Assembly: GCA_036971475.1 (NCBI GenBank)
Contig: JBAIZL010000028.1
Span: forward strand, 124,001-188,000
Length of the DNA: 64,000 bases
Source of the DNA: Prosapia bicincta
Taxonomy: Eukaryota > Arthropoda > Insecta > Hemiptera > Cercopidae
Direction: 5' to 3'
A program made the translations under genes and the position numbers. The notes under the pieces are model-generated. The model searched no databases. It was given only the letters and a program-made list of their open reading frames with translations, and was not told where the DNA came from. The first letter of the stretch is position 1. Each line of letters opens with the position of its first letter. Positions 48,762 to 62,800 of this stretch are shown here, piece by piece.

Positions 48762-48794
48762 CGCGCGCGCGCGTGCGTGCGCGTGCGTGCGTGT
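48723..48794. repeat. 72-bp strictly alternating purine-pyrimidine microsatellite (AT, GT, GC, GTGC)
   Basis: A run of AT changes to GT, then GC, then a GTGC mixture, without breaking purine-pyrimidine alternation. The GT and GC portion is the classic Z-DNA-forming sequence type. It lies inside the hAT element. Confidence 0.95.
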
Positions 48795-48906
48795 TTCATA
48801 TGTCTATACCATTTAATTATAGTGTAATTTGGAGGGGGCGTGAGAGGCTTTCATTTTAAGTAGACGGGGCATGGTACCAAAACGTTTGGGAACCTCTGCC
48901 CTAGAG

Positions 48907-50642
48907 GATTATGCGAACCTCGCTGACCTGGCTACCTGCCACCGGTGGTTTTCTGTGAGCCACCCGTACTAGGCCTTGGTGTAAGATATAAAAATTTTAT
49001 AAATTTTTACATTTAAACTGTAATTTTTACTGACATTTTTTGATTCATTCTACATATTACTCCTTGTAAATAGAGGTTAAACACTACGTAAATTTACCGA
49101 TATGCAATGTAATTTAATCAACATTCTAAACCTGTATTAAATAGTTGTTATATTGTCTGTTATATAGAGCAGTGACATAACTTGGCGGGTATAGACTCTA
49201 TTCCCAAGTAATAATAACTAGAACAAAAATGTGTTACCTAAATGTTACAGTTTAAGAAATGTTGTTTGGACCGAGGCGTAATAAACGACTCGGCGGGGAC
49301 AGGTAGGCCACCGGACCGGGTCACGTAATCCGCTGAAGTGACTTCTACTTTTGATGGAGTACAGTAGAGATCCTCGCCACTGGTTGGGCGAAAGCGATGA
49401 CATCACAAAAGCTACCTCTTAGCCTAGGCCCTATCTTAGAAAATACACCTCTAATTGCTTTTCTATTTCATATGATTAGGTAGGCATTTCTTTGTCAGCT
49501 AAAGTTTATATAAGTTTTTATAGAATAATAGCGTGAACTAATCTATAAAATTTTAGAGTAATTACATTATTGTACAATATTATTGTATATTATTGTGTAA
49601 TAACACTCGTTTTTTATATTAATTGATTTCGTCTTCACGAGAGTTGCTAGTTTTTAGCCAAAACTCTTACAGTATCAACAAGTGTAACATATTTACAAGT
49701 GTTTTTAGTTACGCTCTTTAAATTATTGCATAGGTAAATGTTTTATATTAATTAAACATTTTTTATAGTTCTTGTGTTTTAATACCAAATGCAAATAAAT
49801 CTTTCAATAAAGACTTGTAAAAGCTCTTGAGATTAAATCACCTCTGAATGCAGACTGAGGTGACCTTGAAGTACAGCGATACGAAGCACGTGATTAATCT
49901 CGAACCGACGGTAGCACACATTGTTTAGATTCGAAGCTTGAGCTAGTAACAAATCTCTACCTTATTGTGTTTATCATTCCTATAACATTTAATGGGGTCA
50001 GTTTTATTTTACCTTTGTATTGGTATGGGCTACGCTTTGCATAGTAATATGTTTGTATTACCTATGAGATACATATTCTGGTTATCTCGCCACCAATAAT
50101 TTATTTATTCCTCTACAAAATTAATCTTTCGTAAAGAAAGATATCAATATCCTTAACCTTTATAGAAAAATGTCGTTTCTCCTTGTACTTTATATGATTC
50201 AATTAATTCTAGTAGAAGCTAAATACATTATTTTAGGAAATACAATACATGTTTACCAAATTTTTGCGTTAGTAATCTAAACCTTAAAAACAGATAAAGA
50301 TTTGGTTTAAAAAAAAATAAATAATAGAATATGATGAATTTATTTTTAAATTGTGTGATTCGATTTCCGCCCGAGTTCTAGGTTTATTAAGACATTTATG
50401 AATTTGATAAATAATTACCTTTATCCTTTCTAATTCCCTTACAAGTAAAATTATTATAATATGTAGAATCAAAAATTGTTAGTTTACCTTGATGTTACAG
50501 TTAAAATTTAAACCCGGGCTGGGTCAGCGTGAGTGTGTATGTGAGGGTCATCTAATAATTTGGGGCGCCTACGAATCTGGATGGAGTATAGCACCAAACC
50601 TAGTGTATAGGCAAGTTAGTTCTCCAGAGTCACATAATATTA
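48907..50642. other. Single-copy spacer with two GC-richer patches
   Basis: GC-richer patches near 48912-48985 and 49270-49430 stand out from AT-rich surroundings. The second contains GATGACATCAC, a CRE-like site, near 49394. No start-to-stop gene is recognised. The 84-codon frame 50489-50743 runs from unique sequence into the first 99-bp monomer and stops there. It has no identifiable domain and is not called. Confidence 0.5.
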
Positions 50643-53600
50643 GATTATGTAATTCAATGTACAGAAATAGCTTTGATATGAAAGAGTATTTGTTTACATC
50701 TAGCCAATACCTCAACATGACCGTCAGCCTTCAACAAATGTGATTATGTAATTCAATGTACAGAAATAGCTTTGATATGAAAGAGTATTTGTTTACATCT
50801 AGCCAATACCTCAACATGACCGTCAGCCTTCAACAAATGTTATTATGTAATTCAATGTACAGAAATAGCTTTGATATGAAAGAGTATTTGTTTACATCTA
50901 GCCAATACCTCAACATGACCGTCAGCCTTCAACAAATGTGATTATGTAATTCAATGTACAGAAATAGCTTTGATATGAAAGAGTATTTGTTTACATCTAG
51001 CCAATACCTCAACATGACCGTCAGCCTTCAACAAATGTTATTATGTAATTCAATGTACAGAAATAGCTTTGATATGAAAGAGTATTTGTTTACATCTAGC
51101 CAATACCTCAACATGACCGTCAGCCTTCAACAAATGTGATTATGTAATTCAATGTACAGAAATAGCTTTGATATGAAAGAGTATTTGTTTACATCTAGCC
51201 AATACCTCAACATGACCGTCAGCCTTCAACAAATGTTATTATGTAATTCAATGTACAGAAATAGCTTTGATATGAAAGAGTATTTGTTTACATCTAGCCA
51301 ATACCTCAACATGACCGTCAGCCTTCAACAAATGTGATTATGTAATTCAATGTACAGAAATAGCTTTGATATGAAAGAGTATTTCTTTACATCTAGCCAA
51401 TACTTCAACATGACCGTCAGCCTTCAACAAATGTGATTATGTAATTCAATGTACAGAAATAGCTTTGATATGAAAGAGTATTTGTTTACATCTAGCCAAT
51501 ACCTCAACATGACCGTCAGCCTTCAACAAATGTTATTATGTAATTCAATGTACAGAAATAGCTTTGATATGAAAGAGTATTTGTTTACATCTAGCCAATA
51601 CCTCAACATGACCGTCAGCCTTCAACAAATGTTATTATGTAATTCAATGTACAGAAATAGCTTTGATATGAAAGAGTATTTCTTTACATCTAGCCAATAC
51701 TTCAACATGACCGTCAGCCTTCAACAAATGTGATTATGTAATTCAATGTACAGAAATAGCTTTGATATGAAAGAGTATTTGTTTACATCTAGCCAATACC
51801 TCAACATGACCGTCAGCCTTCAACAAATGTGATTATGTAATTCAATGTACAGAAATAGCTTTGATATGAAAGAGTATTTGTTTACATCTAGCCAATACCT
51901 CAACATGACCGTCAGCCTTCAACAAATGTTATTATGTAATTCAATGTACAGAAATAGCTTTGATATGAAAGAGTATTTCTTTACATCTAGCCAATACCTC
52001 AACATGACCGTCAGCCTTCAACAAATGTGATTATGTAATTCAATGTACAGAAATAGCTTTGATATGAAAGAGTATTTGTTTACATCTAGCCAATACCTCA
52101 ACATGACCGTCAGCCTTCAACAAATGTTATTATGTAATTCAATGTACAGAAATAGCTTTGATATGAAAGAGTATTTGTTTACATCTAGCCAATACCTCAA
52201 CATGACCGTCAGCCTTCAACAAATGTGATTATGTAATTCAATGTACAGAAATAGCTTTGATATGAAAGAGTATTTCTTTACATCTAGCCAATACTTCAAC
52301 ATGACCGTCAGCCTTCAACAAATGTGATTATGTAATTCAATGTACAGAAATAGCTTTGATATGAAAGAGTATTTGTTTACATCTAGCCAATACCTCAACA
52401 TGACCGTCAGCCTTCAACAAATGTTATTATGTAATTCAATGTACAGAAATAGCTTTGATATGAAAGAGTATTTGTTTACATCTAGCCAATACCTCAACAT
52501 GACCGTCAGCCTTCAACAAATGTTATTATGTAATTCAATGTACAGAAATAGCTTTGATATGAAAGAGTATTTGTTTACATCTAGCCAATACCTCAACATG
52601 ACCGTCAGCCTTCAACAAATGTGATTATGTAATTCAATGTACAGAAATAGCTTTGATATGAAAGAGTATTTCTTTACATCTAGCCAATACTTCAACATGA
52701 CCGTCAGCCTTCAACAAATGTGATTATGTAATTCAATGTACAGAAATAGCTTTGATATGAAAGAGTATTTGTTTACATCTAGCCAATACCTCAACATGAC
52801 CGTCAGCCTTCAACAAATGTTATTATGTAATTCAATGTACAGAAATAGCTTTGATATGAAAGAGTATTTGTTTACATCTAGCCAATACCTCAACATGACC
52901 GTCAGCCTTCAACAAATGTGATTATGTAATTCAATGTACAGAAATAGCTTTGATATGAAAGAGTATTTGTTTACATCTAGCCAATACCTCAACATGACCG
53001 TCAGCCTTCAACAAATGTTATTATGTAATTCAATGTACAGAAATAGCTTTGATATGAAAGAGTATTTGTTTACATCTAGCCAATACCTCAACATGACCGT
53101 CAGCCTTCAACAAATGTTATTATGTAATTCAATGTACAGAAATAGCTTTGATATGAAAGAGTATTTGTTTACATCTAGCCAATACCTCAACATGACCGTC
53201 AGCCTTCAACAAATGTGATTATGTAATTCAATGTACAGAAATAGCTTTGATATGAAAGAGTATTTCTTTACATCTAGCCAATACCTCAACATGACCGTCA
53301 GCCTTCAACAAATGTGATTTTGTAATTCAATGTACAGAAATAGCTTTGATATGAAAGAGTATTTGTTTACATCTAGCCAATACCTCAACATGACCGTCAG
53401 CCTTCAACAAATGTGATTATGTAATTCAATGTACAGAAATAGCTTTGATATGAAAGAGTATTTCTTTACATCTAGCCAATACCTCAACATGACCGTCAGC
53501 CTTCAACAAATGTTATTATGTAATTCAATGTACAGAAATAGCTTTGATATGAAAGAGTATTTGTTTACATCTAGCCAATACCTCAACATGACCGTCAGCC

Positions 53601-56600
53601 TTCAACAAATGTTATTATGTAATTCAATGTACAGAAATAGCTTTGATATGAAAGAGTATTTGTTTACATCTAGCCAATACCTCAACATGACCGTCAGCCT
53701 TCAACAAATGTGATTATGTAATTCAATGTACAGAAATAGCTTTGATATGAAAGAGTATTTGTTTACATCTAGCCAATACCTCAACATGACCGTCAGCCTT
53801 CAACAAATGTGATTATGTAATTCAATGTACAGAAATAGCTTTGATATGAAAGAGTATTTCTTTACATCTAGCCAATACCTCAACATGACCGTCAGCCTTC
53901 AACAAATGTGATTATGTAATTCAATGTACAGAAATAGCTTTGATATGAAAGAGTATTTGTTTACATCTAGCCAATACCTCAACATGACCGTCAGCCTTCA
54001 ACAAATGTTATTATGTAATTCAATGTACAGAAATAGCTTTGATATGAAAGAGTATTTCTTTACATCTAGCCAATACCTCAACATGACCGTCAGCCTTCAA
54101 CAAATGTGATTATGTAATTCAATGTACAGAAATAGCTTTGATATGAAAGAGTATTTGTTTACATCTAGCCAATACCTCAACATGACCGTCAGCCTTCAAC
54201 AAATGTTATTATGTAATTCAATGTACAGAAATAGCTTTGATATGAAAGAGTATTTGTTTACATCTAGCCAATACCTCAACATGACCGTCAGCCTTCAACA
54301 AATGTTATTATGTAATTCAATGTACAGAAATAGCTTTGATATGAAAGAGTATTTCTTTACATCTAGCCAATACCTCAACATGACCGTCAGCCTTCAACAA
54401 ATGTGATTATGTAATTCAATGTACAGAAATAGCTTTGATATGAAAGAGTATTTGTTTACATCTAGCCAATACCTCAACATGACCGTCAGCCTTCAACAAA
54501 TGTTATTATGTAATTCAATGTACAGAAATAGCTTTGATATGAAAGAGTATTTGTTTACATCTAGCCAATACCTCAACATGACCGTCAGCCTTCAACAAAT
54601 GTTATTATGTAATTCAATGTACAGAAATAGCTTTGATATGAAAGAGTATTTCTTTACATCTAGCCAATACCTCAACATGACCGTCAGCCTTCAACAAATG
54701 TGATTATGTAATTCAATGTACAGAAATAGCTTTGATATGAAAGAGTATTTCTTTACATCTAGCCAATACCTCAACATGACCGTCAGCCTTCAACAAATGT
54801 GATTATGTAATTCAATGTACAGAAATAGCTTTGATATGAAAGAGTATTTCTTTACATCTAGCCAATACCTCAACATGACCGTCAGCCTTCAACAAATGTG
54901 ATTATGTAATTCAATGTACAGAAATAGCTTTGATATGAAAGAGTATTTCTTTACATCTAGCCAATACCTCAACATGACCGTCAGCCTTCAACAAATGTGA
55001 TTATGTAATTCAATGTACAGAAATAGCTTTGATATGAAAGAGTATTTCTTTACATCTAGCCAATACCTCAACATGACCGTCAGCCTTCAACAAATGTTAT
55101 TATGTAATTCAATGTACAGAAATAGCTTTGATATGAAAGAGTATTTGTTTACATCTAGCCAATACCTCAACATGACCGTCAGCCTTCAACAAATGTTATT
55201 ATGTAATTCAATGTACAGAAATAGCTTTGATATGAAAGAGTATTTCTTTACATCTAGCCAATACCTCAACATGACCGTCAGCCTTCAACAAATGTTATTA
55301 TGTAATTCAATGTACAGAAATAGCTTTGATATGAAAGAGTATTTGTTTACATCTAGCCAATACCTCAACATGACCGTCAGCCTTCAACAAATGTTATTAT
55401 GTAATTCAATGTACAGAAATAGCTTTGATATGAAAGAGTATTTGTTTACATCTAGCCAATACCTCAACATGACCGTCAGCCTTCAACAAATGTTATTATG
55501 TAATTCAATGTACAGAAATAGCTTTGATATGAAAGAGTATTTCTTTACATCTAGCCAATACCTCAACATGACCGTCAGCCTTCAACAAATGTTATTATGT
55601 AATTCAATGTACAGAAATAGCTTTGATATGAAAGAGTATTTGTTTACATCTAGCCAATACCTCAACATGACCGTCAGCCTTCAACAAATGTGATTATGTA
55701 ATTCAATGTACAGAAATAGCTTTGATATGAAAGAGTATTTGTTTACATCTAGCCAATACCTCAACATGACCGTCAGCCTTCAACAAATGTTATTATGTAA
55801 TTCAATGTACAGAAATAGCTTTGATATGAAAGAGTATTTGTTTACATCTAGCCAATACCTCAACATGACCGTCAGCCTTCAACAAATGTGATTTTGTAAT
55901 TCAATGTACAGAAATAGCTTTGATATGAAAGAGTATTTGTTTACATCTAGCCAATACCTCAACATGACCGTCAGCCTTCAACAAATGTGATTATGTAATT
56001 CAATGTACAGAAATAGCTTTGATATGAAAGAGTATTTGTTTACATCTAGCCAATACCTCAACATGACCGTCAGCCTTCAACAAATGTTATTATGTAATTC
56101 AATGTACAGAAATAGCTTTGATATGAAAGAGTATTTGTTTACATCTAGCCAATACCTCAACATGACCGTCAGCCTTCAACAAATGTTATTATGTAATTCA
56201 ATGTACAGAAATAGCTTTGATATGAAAGAGTATTTGTTTACATCTAGCCAATACCTCAACATGACCGTCAGCCTTCAACAAATGTTATTATGTAATTCAA
56301 TGTACAGAAATAGCTTTGATATGAAAGAGTATTTGTTTACATCTAGCCAATACCTCAACATGACCGTCAGCCTTCAACAAATGTGATTATGTAATTCAAT
56401 GTACAGAAATAGCTTTGATATGAAAGAGTATTTCTTTACATCTAGCCAATACCTCAACATGACCGTCAGCCTTCAACAAATGTGATTATGTAATTCAATG
56501 TACAGAAATAGCTTTGATATGAAAGAGTATTTCTTTACATCTAGCCAATACCTCAACATGACCGTCAGCCTTCAACAAATGTGATTATGTAATTCAATGT

Positions 56601-58971
56601 ACAGAAATAGCTTTGATATGAAAGAGTATTTGTTTACATCTAGCCAATACCTCAACATGACCGTCAGCCTTCAACAAATGTGATTATGTAATTCAATGTA
56701 CAGAAATAGCTTTGATATGAAAGAGTATTTCTTTACATCTAGCCAATACCTCAACATGACCGTCAGCCTTCAACAAATGTGATTATGTAATTCAATGTAC
56801 AGAAATAGCTTTGATATGAAAGAGTATTTCTTTACATCTAGCCAATACCTCAACATGACCGTCAGCCTTCAACAAATGTGATTATGTAATTCAATGTACA
56901 GAAATAGCTTTGATATGAAAGAGTATTTGTTTACATCTAGCCAATACCTCAACATGACCGTCAGCCTTCAACAAATGTGATTATGTAATTCAATGTACAG
57001 AAATAGCTTTGATATGAAAGAGTATTTGTTTACATCTAGCCAATACCTCAACATGACCGTCAGCCTTCAACAAATGTGATTATGTAATTCAATGTACAGA
57101 AATAGCTTTGATATGAAAGAGTATTTGTTTACATCTAGCCAATACCTCAACATGACCGTCAGCCTTCAACAAATGTGATTATGTAATTCAATGTACAGAA
57201 ATAGCTTTGATATGAAAGAGTATTTCTTTACATCTAGCCAATACCTCAACATGACCGTCAGCCTTCAACAAATGTGATTATGTAATTCAATGTACAGAAA
57301 TAGCTTTGATATGAAAGAGTATTTGTTTACATCTAGCCAATACCTCAACATGACCGTCAGCCTTCAACAAATGTTATTATGTAATTCAATGTACAGAAAT
57401 AGCTTTGATATGAAAGAGTATTTGTTTACATCTAGCCAATACCTCAACATGACCGTCAGCCTTCAACAAATGTGATTTTGTAATTCAATGTACAGAAATA
57501 GCTTTGATATGAAAGAGTATTTGTTTACATCTAGCCAATACCTCAACATGACCGTCAGCCTTCAACAAATGTTATTATGTAATTCAATGTACAGAAATAG
57601 CTTTGATATGAAAGAGTATTTGTTTACATCTAGCCAATACCTCAACATGACCGTCAGCCTTCAACAAATGTGATTATGTAATTCAATGTACAGAAATAGC
57701 TTTGATATGAAAGAGTATTTGTTTACATCTAGCCAATACCTCAACATGACCGTCAGCCTTCAACAAATGTGATTATGTAATTCAATGTACAGAAATAGCT
57801 TTGATATGAAAGAGTATTTCTTTACATCTAGCCAATACCTCAACATGACCGTCAGCCTTCAACAAATGTGATTATGTAATTCAATGTACAGAAATAGCTT
57901 TGATATGAAAGAGTATTTCTTTACATCTAGCCAATACCTCAACATGACCGTCAGCCTTCAACAAATGTGATTATGTAATTCAATGTACAGAAATAGCTTT
58001 GATATGAAAGAGTATTTTTTTACATCTAGCCAATACCTCAACATGACCGTCAGCCTTCAACAAATGTGATTATGTAATTCAATGTACAGAAATAGCTTTG
58101 ATATGAAAGAGTATTTCTTTACATCTAGCCAATACCTCAACATGACCGTCAGCCTTCAACAAATGTGATTATGTAATTCAATGTACAGAAATAGCTTTGA
58201 TATGAAAGAGTATTTCTTTACATCTAGCCAATACCTCAACATGACCGTCAGCCTTCAACAAATGTGATTATGTAATTCAATGTACAGAAATAGCTTTGAT
58301 ATGAAAGAGTATTTCTTTACATCTAGCCAATACCTCAACATGACCGTCAGCCTTCAACAAATGTGATTATGTAATTCAATGTACAGAAATAGCTTTGATA
58401 TGAAAGAGTATTTCTTTACATCTAGCCAATACCTCAACATGACCGTCAGCCTTCAACAAATGTGATTATGTAATTCAATGTACAGAAATAGCTTTGATAT
58501 GAAAGAGTATTTCTTTACATCTAGCCAATACCTCAACATGACCGTCAGCCTTCAACAAATGTGATTATGTAATTCAATGTACAGAAATAGCTTTGATATG
58601 AAAGAGTATTTCTTTACATCTAGCCAATACCTCAACATGACCGTCAGCCTTCAACAAATGTGATTATGTAATTCAATGTACAGAAATAGCTTTGATATGA
58701 AAGAGTATTTGTTTACATCTAGCCAATACCTCAACATGACCGTCAGCCTTCAACAAATGTGATTATGTAATTCAATGTACAGAAATAGCTTTGATATGAA
58801 AGAGTATTTGTTTACATCTAGCCAATACCTCAACATGACCGTCAGCCTTCAACAAATGTGATTATGTAATTCAATGTACAGAAATAGCTTTGATATGAAA
58901 GAGTATTTGTTTACATCTAGCCAATACCTCAACATGACCGTTGTCAGCCTTCAACAAATGTTATTATATAT
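50643..58971. repeat. 99-bp tandem satellite array
   Basis: About 84 direct copies of a 99-bp monomer begin GATTATGTAATTCAATG and end CTTCAACAAATGT. The first starts are 50643 and 50742. As 99 is 33 codons, the plus frame is kept from copy to copy and gives a peptide repeat MYRNSFDMKEYLFTSSQY, LNMTVSLQQM, then LLCNS or a stop. Main variants are TGTGATTATG (TGA stop) or TGTTATTATG (open), ATTTGTTT or ATTTCTTT (Leu or Phe), and TACCTCAAC or TACTTCAAC. The longest frame spans seven monomers (55013-55693). The final copy has a 3-bp insertion (ACCGTTGTCAGCC) and then breaks down. Frequent in-frame stops argue against a protein. Confidence 0.97.
54122..54703. repeat. Tandem 297-bp trimer duplication inside the 99-bp array
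   Basis: Two adjacent three-monomer blocks (54122-54406 and 54419-54703 as reading frames) have the same order of variants: Leu-type open, Leu-type open, Phe-type stop. This is a local higher-order repeat of three monomers. Elsewhere (50742-51337) stop and open copies alternate, giving a 198-bp dimer. Confidence 0.75.
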
Positions 58972-59845
58972 TACGTTTCTGCTATGATGTACAATGACTT
59001 TCCTCGCATTGGCACTCCAGACAGCCTGTCCACTGAGAGGATCAGCCATTAACTATGATAGTCCTGAGGGATAAAGTACCCTAGACGCTGGCATAGTCTA
59101 TATATACTTTAATTTCAATGGAAGAGGCAAATCCACTCTTCTAAAAAAAATTTTCATTTTAATTTTGAGAAATTTAGGAAACTTTTTACTTAGGTAATAT
59201 TACAAAAATCCGCAGTAGCCTCTAGATTAATGTAGTAAACAATAAGTATAATTTATGAGATAAAAATTGGTACAAACAATAATATATTATTTACTTTTTA
59301 TGAAATTTCTTCAAGTGTATTTTAAAATAAAGAAATAGAATTACTACCTTATATTAATGATTTTAAAAAAATCTACCTGATATATTAATATGCCTTACTA
59401 CTTTTATTTCATCTTTCATAACACTTAGGATAATAAAATGTGTAATAAGAATGATGAATTTGATATTTTTCAGGGGGGCCGGGAACCATTGCTTCCAAAC
59501 ACAACAACTAATACAGATAGCATAACAATACTAGAAATTAAAGAAAGATAATTATCTTATAGATAAGACAATATCTTATCTATATAATTCAATCTTCAGT
59601 TTTAGTAAAGTATCTAATTAACTATGTTTTATAGTTTATATTTACAACAATTTAACATTTTTAATATCCAAAAGACGTGTATTTCGAAGCATTTTTGTAA
59701 CAACATTCAGAGGTGGGACGTTGAGGGGCAGGAAGAGGGAACAGGTGCTTCTTACAAATACAAAATGGCGCGGTTTCATTTATTGCTAATTTTACAGAAA
59801 TTAACTTGCTATTTTATTTACCTATTTATTTTTAGGAAAAATATT
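58972..59845. other. Single-copy AT-rich spacer between the 99-bp and 84-bp arrays
   Basis: No gene is recognised. A 98-codon plus frame (59624-59920) runs into the first 84-bp monomer and has no domain. A splice-acceptor-like CTATTTATTTTTAG lies at about 59822-59835, just before the array, but no donor partner was found. Confidence 0.5.
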
Positions 59846-62800
59846 GCGTTATGGAATACCGTGAAAATGGCACTACCGGATAATTCAGTGATAAGATGCC
59901 AGTCTGCAGGCACAGAGTAATGGCTACTGGCGTTGTGGAATACCGGGAAAATGGCACTACCGGATAATTCAGTGATAAGATGCCAGTCTGCAGGCACAGA
60001 GTAATGGCTACTGGCGTTGTGGAATACCGTGAAAATGGCACTACCGGATAATTCAGTGATAAGATGCCAGTCTGCAGGCACAGAGTAATGGCTACTGGCG
60101 TTGTGGAATACCGTGAAAATGGCACTACCGGATAATTCAGTGATAAGATGCCAGTCTGCAGGCACAGAGTAATGGCTACTGGCGTTGTGGAATACCGTGA
60201 AAATTGCACTACCGGATAATTCAGTGATAAGATTCCAGTCTGCAGGCACAGAGTTATGGCTACTGGCGTTATGGAATACCGTGAAAATGGCACTACCGGA
60301 TAATTCAGTGGTAAGATGCCAGTCTGCAGGCACAGAGTTATGGCTACTGGCGTTGTGGAATACCGTGAAAATGGCACTACCGGATAATTCAGTGATAAGA
60401 TGCCAGTCTGCAGGCACAGAGTTATGGCTACTGGCGTTATGGAATACCGTGAAAATGGCACTACCGGATAATTCAGTGATAAGATGCCAGTCTGCAGGCA
60501 CAGAGTTATGGCTACTGGCGTTATGGAATACCGTGAAAATGGCACTACCGGATAATTCAGTGATAAGATGCCAGTCTGCAGGCACAGAGTAATGGCTACT
60601 GGCGTTGTGGAATACCGTGAAAATGGCACTACCGGATAATTCAGTGATAAGATTCCAGTCTGCAGGCACAGAGTTATGGCTACTGGCGTTATGGAATACC
60701 GTGAAAATGGCACTACCGGATAATTCAGTGGTAAGATGCCAGTCTGCAGGCACAGAGTTATGGCTACTGGCGTTGTGGAATACCGTGAAAATGGCACTAC
60801 CGGATAATTCAGTGATAAGATGCCAGTCTGCAGGCACAGAGTTATGGCTACTGGCGTTATGGAATACCGTGAAAATGGCACTACCGGATAATTCAGTGAT
60901 AAGATGCCAGTCTGCAGGCACAGAGTTATGGCTACTGGCGTTATGGAATACCGTGAAAATGGCACTACCGGATAATTCAGTGATAAGATGCCAGTCTGCA
61001 GGCACAGAGTTATGGCTACTGGCGTTATGGAATACCGTGAAAATGGCACTACCGGATAATTCAGTGATAAGATGCCAGTCTGCAGGCACAGAGTTATGGC
61101 TACTGGCGTTATGGAATACCGTGAAAATGGCACTACCGGATAATTCAGTGATAAGATGCCAGTCTGCAGGCACAGAGTAATGGCTACTGGCGTTATGGAA
61201 TACCGTGAAAATGGCACTACCGGATAATTCAGTGATAAGATGCCAGTCTGCAGGCACAGAGTTATGGCTACTGGCGTTATGGAATACCGTGAAAATGGCA
61301 CTACCGGATAATTCAGTGATAAGATGCCAGTCTGCAGGCACAGAGTTATGGCTACTGGCGTTATGGAATACCGTGAAAATGGCACTACCGGATAATTCAG
61401 TGATAAGATGCCAGTCTGCAGGCACAGAGTTATGGCTACTGGCGTTATGGAATACCGTGAAAATGGCACTACCGGATAATTCAGTGATAAGATGCCAGTC
61501 TGCAGGCACAGAGTAATGGCTACTGGCGTTGTGGAATACCGTGAAAATGGCACTACCGGATAATTCAGTGATAAGATGCCAGTCTGCAGGCACAGAGTAA
61601 TGGCTACTGGCGTTGTGGAATACCGGGAAAATGGCACTACCGGATAATTCAGTGATAAGATGCCAGTCTGCAGGCACAGAGTTATGGCTACTGGCGTTAT
61701 GGAATACCGTGAAAATGGCACTACCGGATAATTCAGTGATAAGATGCCAGTCTGCAGGCACAGAGTTATGGCTACTGGCGTTATGGAATACCGGGAAAAT
61801 GGCACTACCGGATAATTCAGTGATAAGATGCCAGTCTGCAGGCACAGAGTTATGGCTACTGGCGTTATGGAATACCGTGAAAATGGCACTACCGGATAAT
61901 TCAGTGATAAGATGCCAGTCTGCAGGCACAGAGTAATGGCTACTGGCGTTGTGGAATACCGTGAAAATGGCACTACCGGATAATTCAGTGATAAGATGCC
62001 AGTCTGCAGGCACAGAGTAATGGCTACTGGCGTTGTGGAATACCGGGAAAATGGCACTACCGGATAATTCAGTGATAAGATGCCAGTCTGCAGGCACAGA
62101 GTAATGGCTACTGGCGTTGTGGAATACCGTGAAAATGGCACTACCGGATAATTCAGTGATAAGATGCCAGTCTGCAGGCACAGAGTAATGGCTACTGGCG
62201 TTGTGGAATACCGTGAAAATGGCACTACCGGATAATTCAGTGATAAGATGCCAGTCTGCAGGCACAGAGTTATGGCTACTGGCGTTGTGGAATACCGTGA
62301 AAATGGCACTACCGGATAATTCAGTGATAAGATGCCAGTCTGCAGGCACAGAGTAATAGCTACTGGCGTTGTGGAATACCGTGAAAATGGCACTACCGGA
62401 TAATTCAGTGATAAGATGCCAGTCTGCAGGCACAGAGTAATGGCTACTGGCGTTGTGGAATACCGTGAAAATGGCACTACCGGATAATTCAGTGATAAGA
62501 TGCCAGTCTGCAGGCACAGAGTAATGGCTACTGGCGTTGTGGAATACCGTGAAAATGGCACTACCGGATAATTCAGTGATAAGATGCCAGTCTGCAGGCA
62601 CAGAGTAATGGCTACTGGCGTTGTGGAATACCGTGAAAATGGCACTACCGGATAATTCAGTGATAAGATGCCAGTCTGCAGGCACAGAGTAATGGCTACT
62701 GGCGTTGTGGAATACCGTGAAAATGGCACTACCGGATAATTCAGTGATAAGATGCCAGTCTGCAGGCACAGAGTTATGGCTACTGGCGTTATGGAATACC

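Larger units (their letters stand above)
48114..48898 (-). mobile_element. Decayed hAT-superfamily DNA transposon, 785 bp, flanked by an 8-bp TSD
   Basis: The left end reads CATAGGTTCGCAAACT and the reverse complement of the right end reads CAGAGGTTCCCAAACG, so 13 of 16 bases match. This resembles the CAGNGGTTCCCAAAC termini typical of hAT elements. Perfect 8-bp CCCTAGAG copies flank the element at 48106-48113 and 48899-48906, the expected hAT target-site duplication length. A relic of the transposase C-terminus lies on the minus strand at 48378-48521. Its stop is about 260 bp before the left inverted repeat, which is a normal layout. The element cannot be autonomous: most of the transposase is missing and the relic contains an internal stop. 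It also carries a long alternating dinucleotide tract near its right end. Confidence 0.85.

Noticed and set aside
50489..50743. 84-codon frame joining unique sequence to the first 99-bp monomer
   Set aside because: No recognisable domain or convincing splice sites. It stops at the first monomer's TGA.
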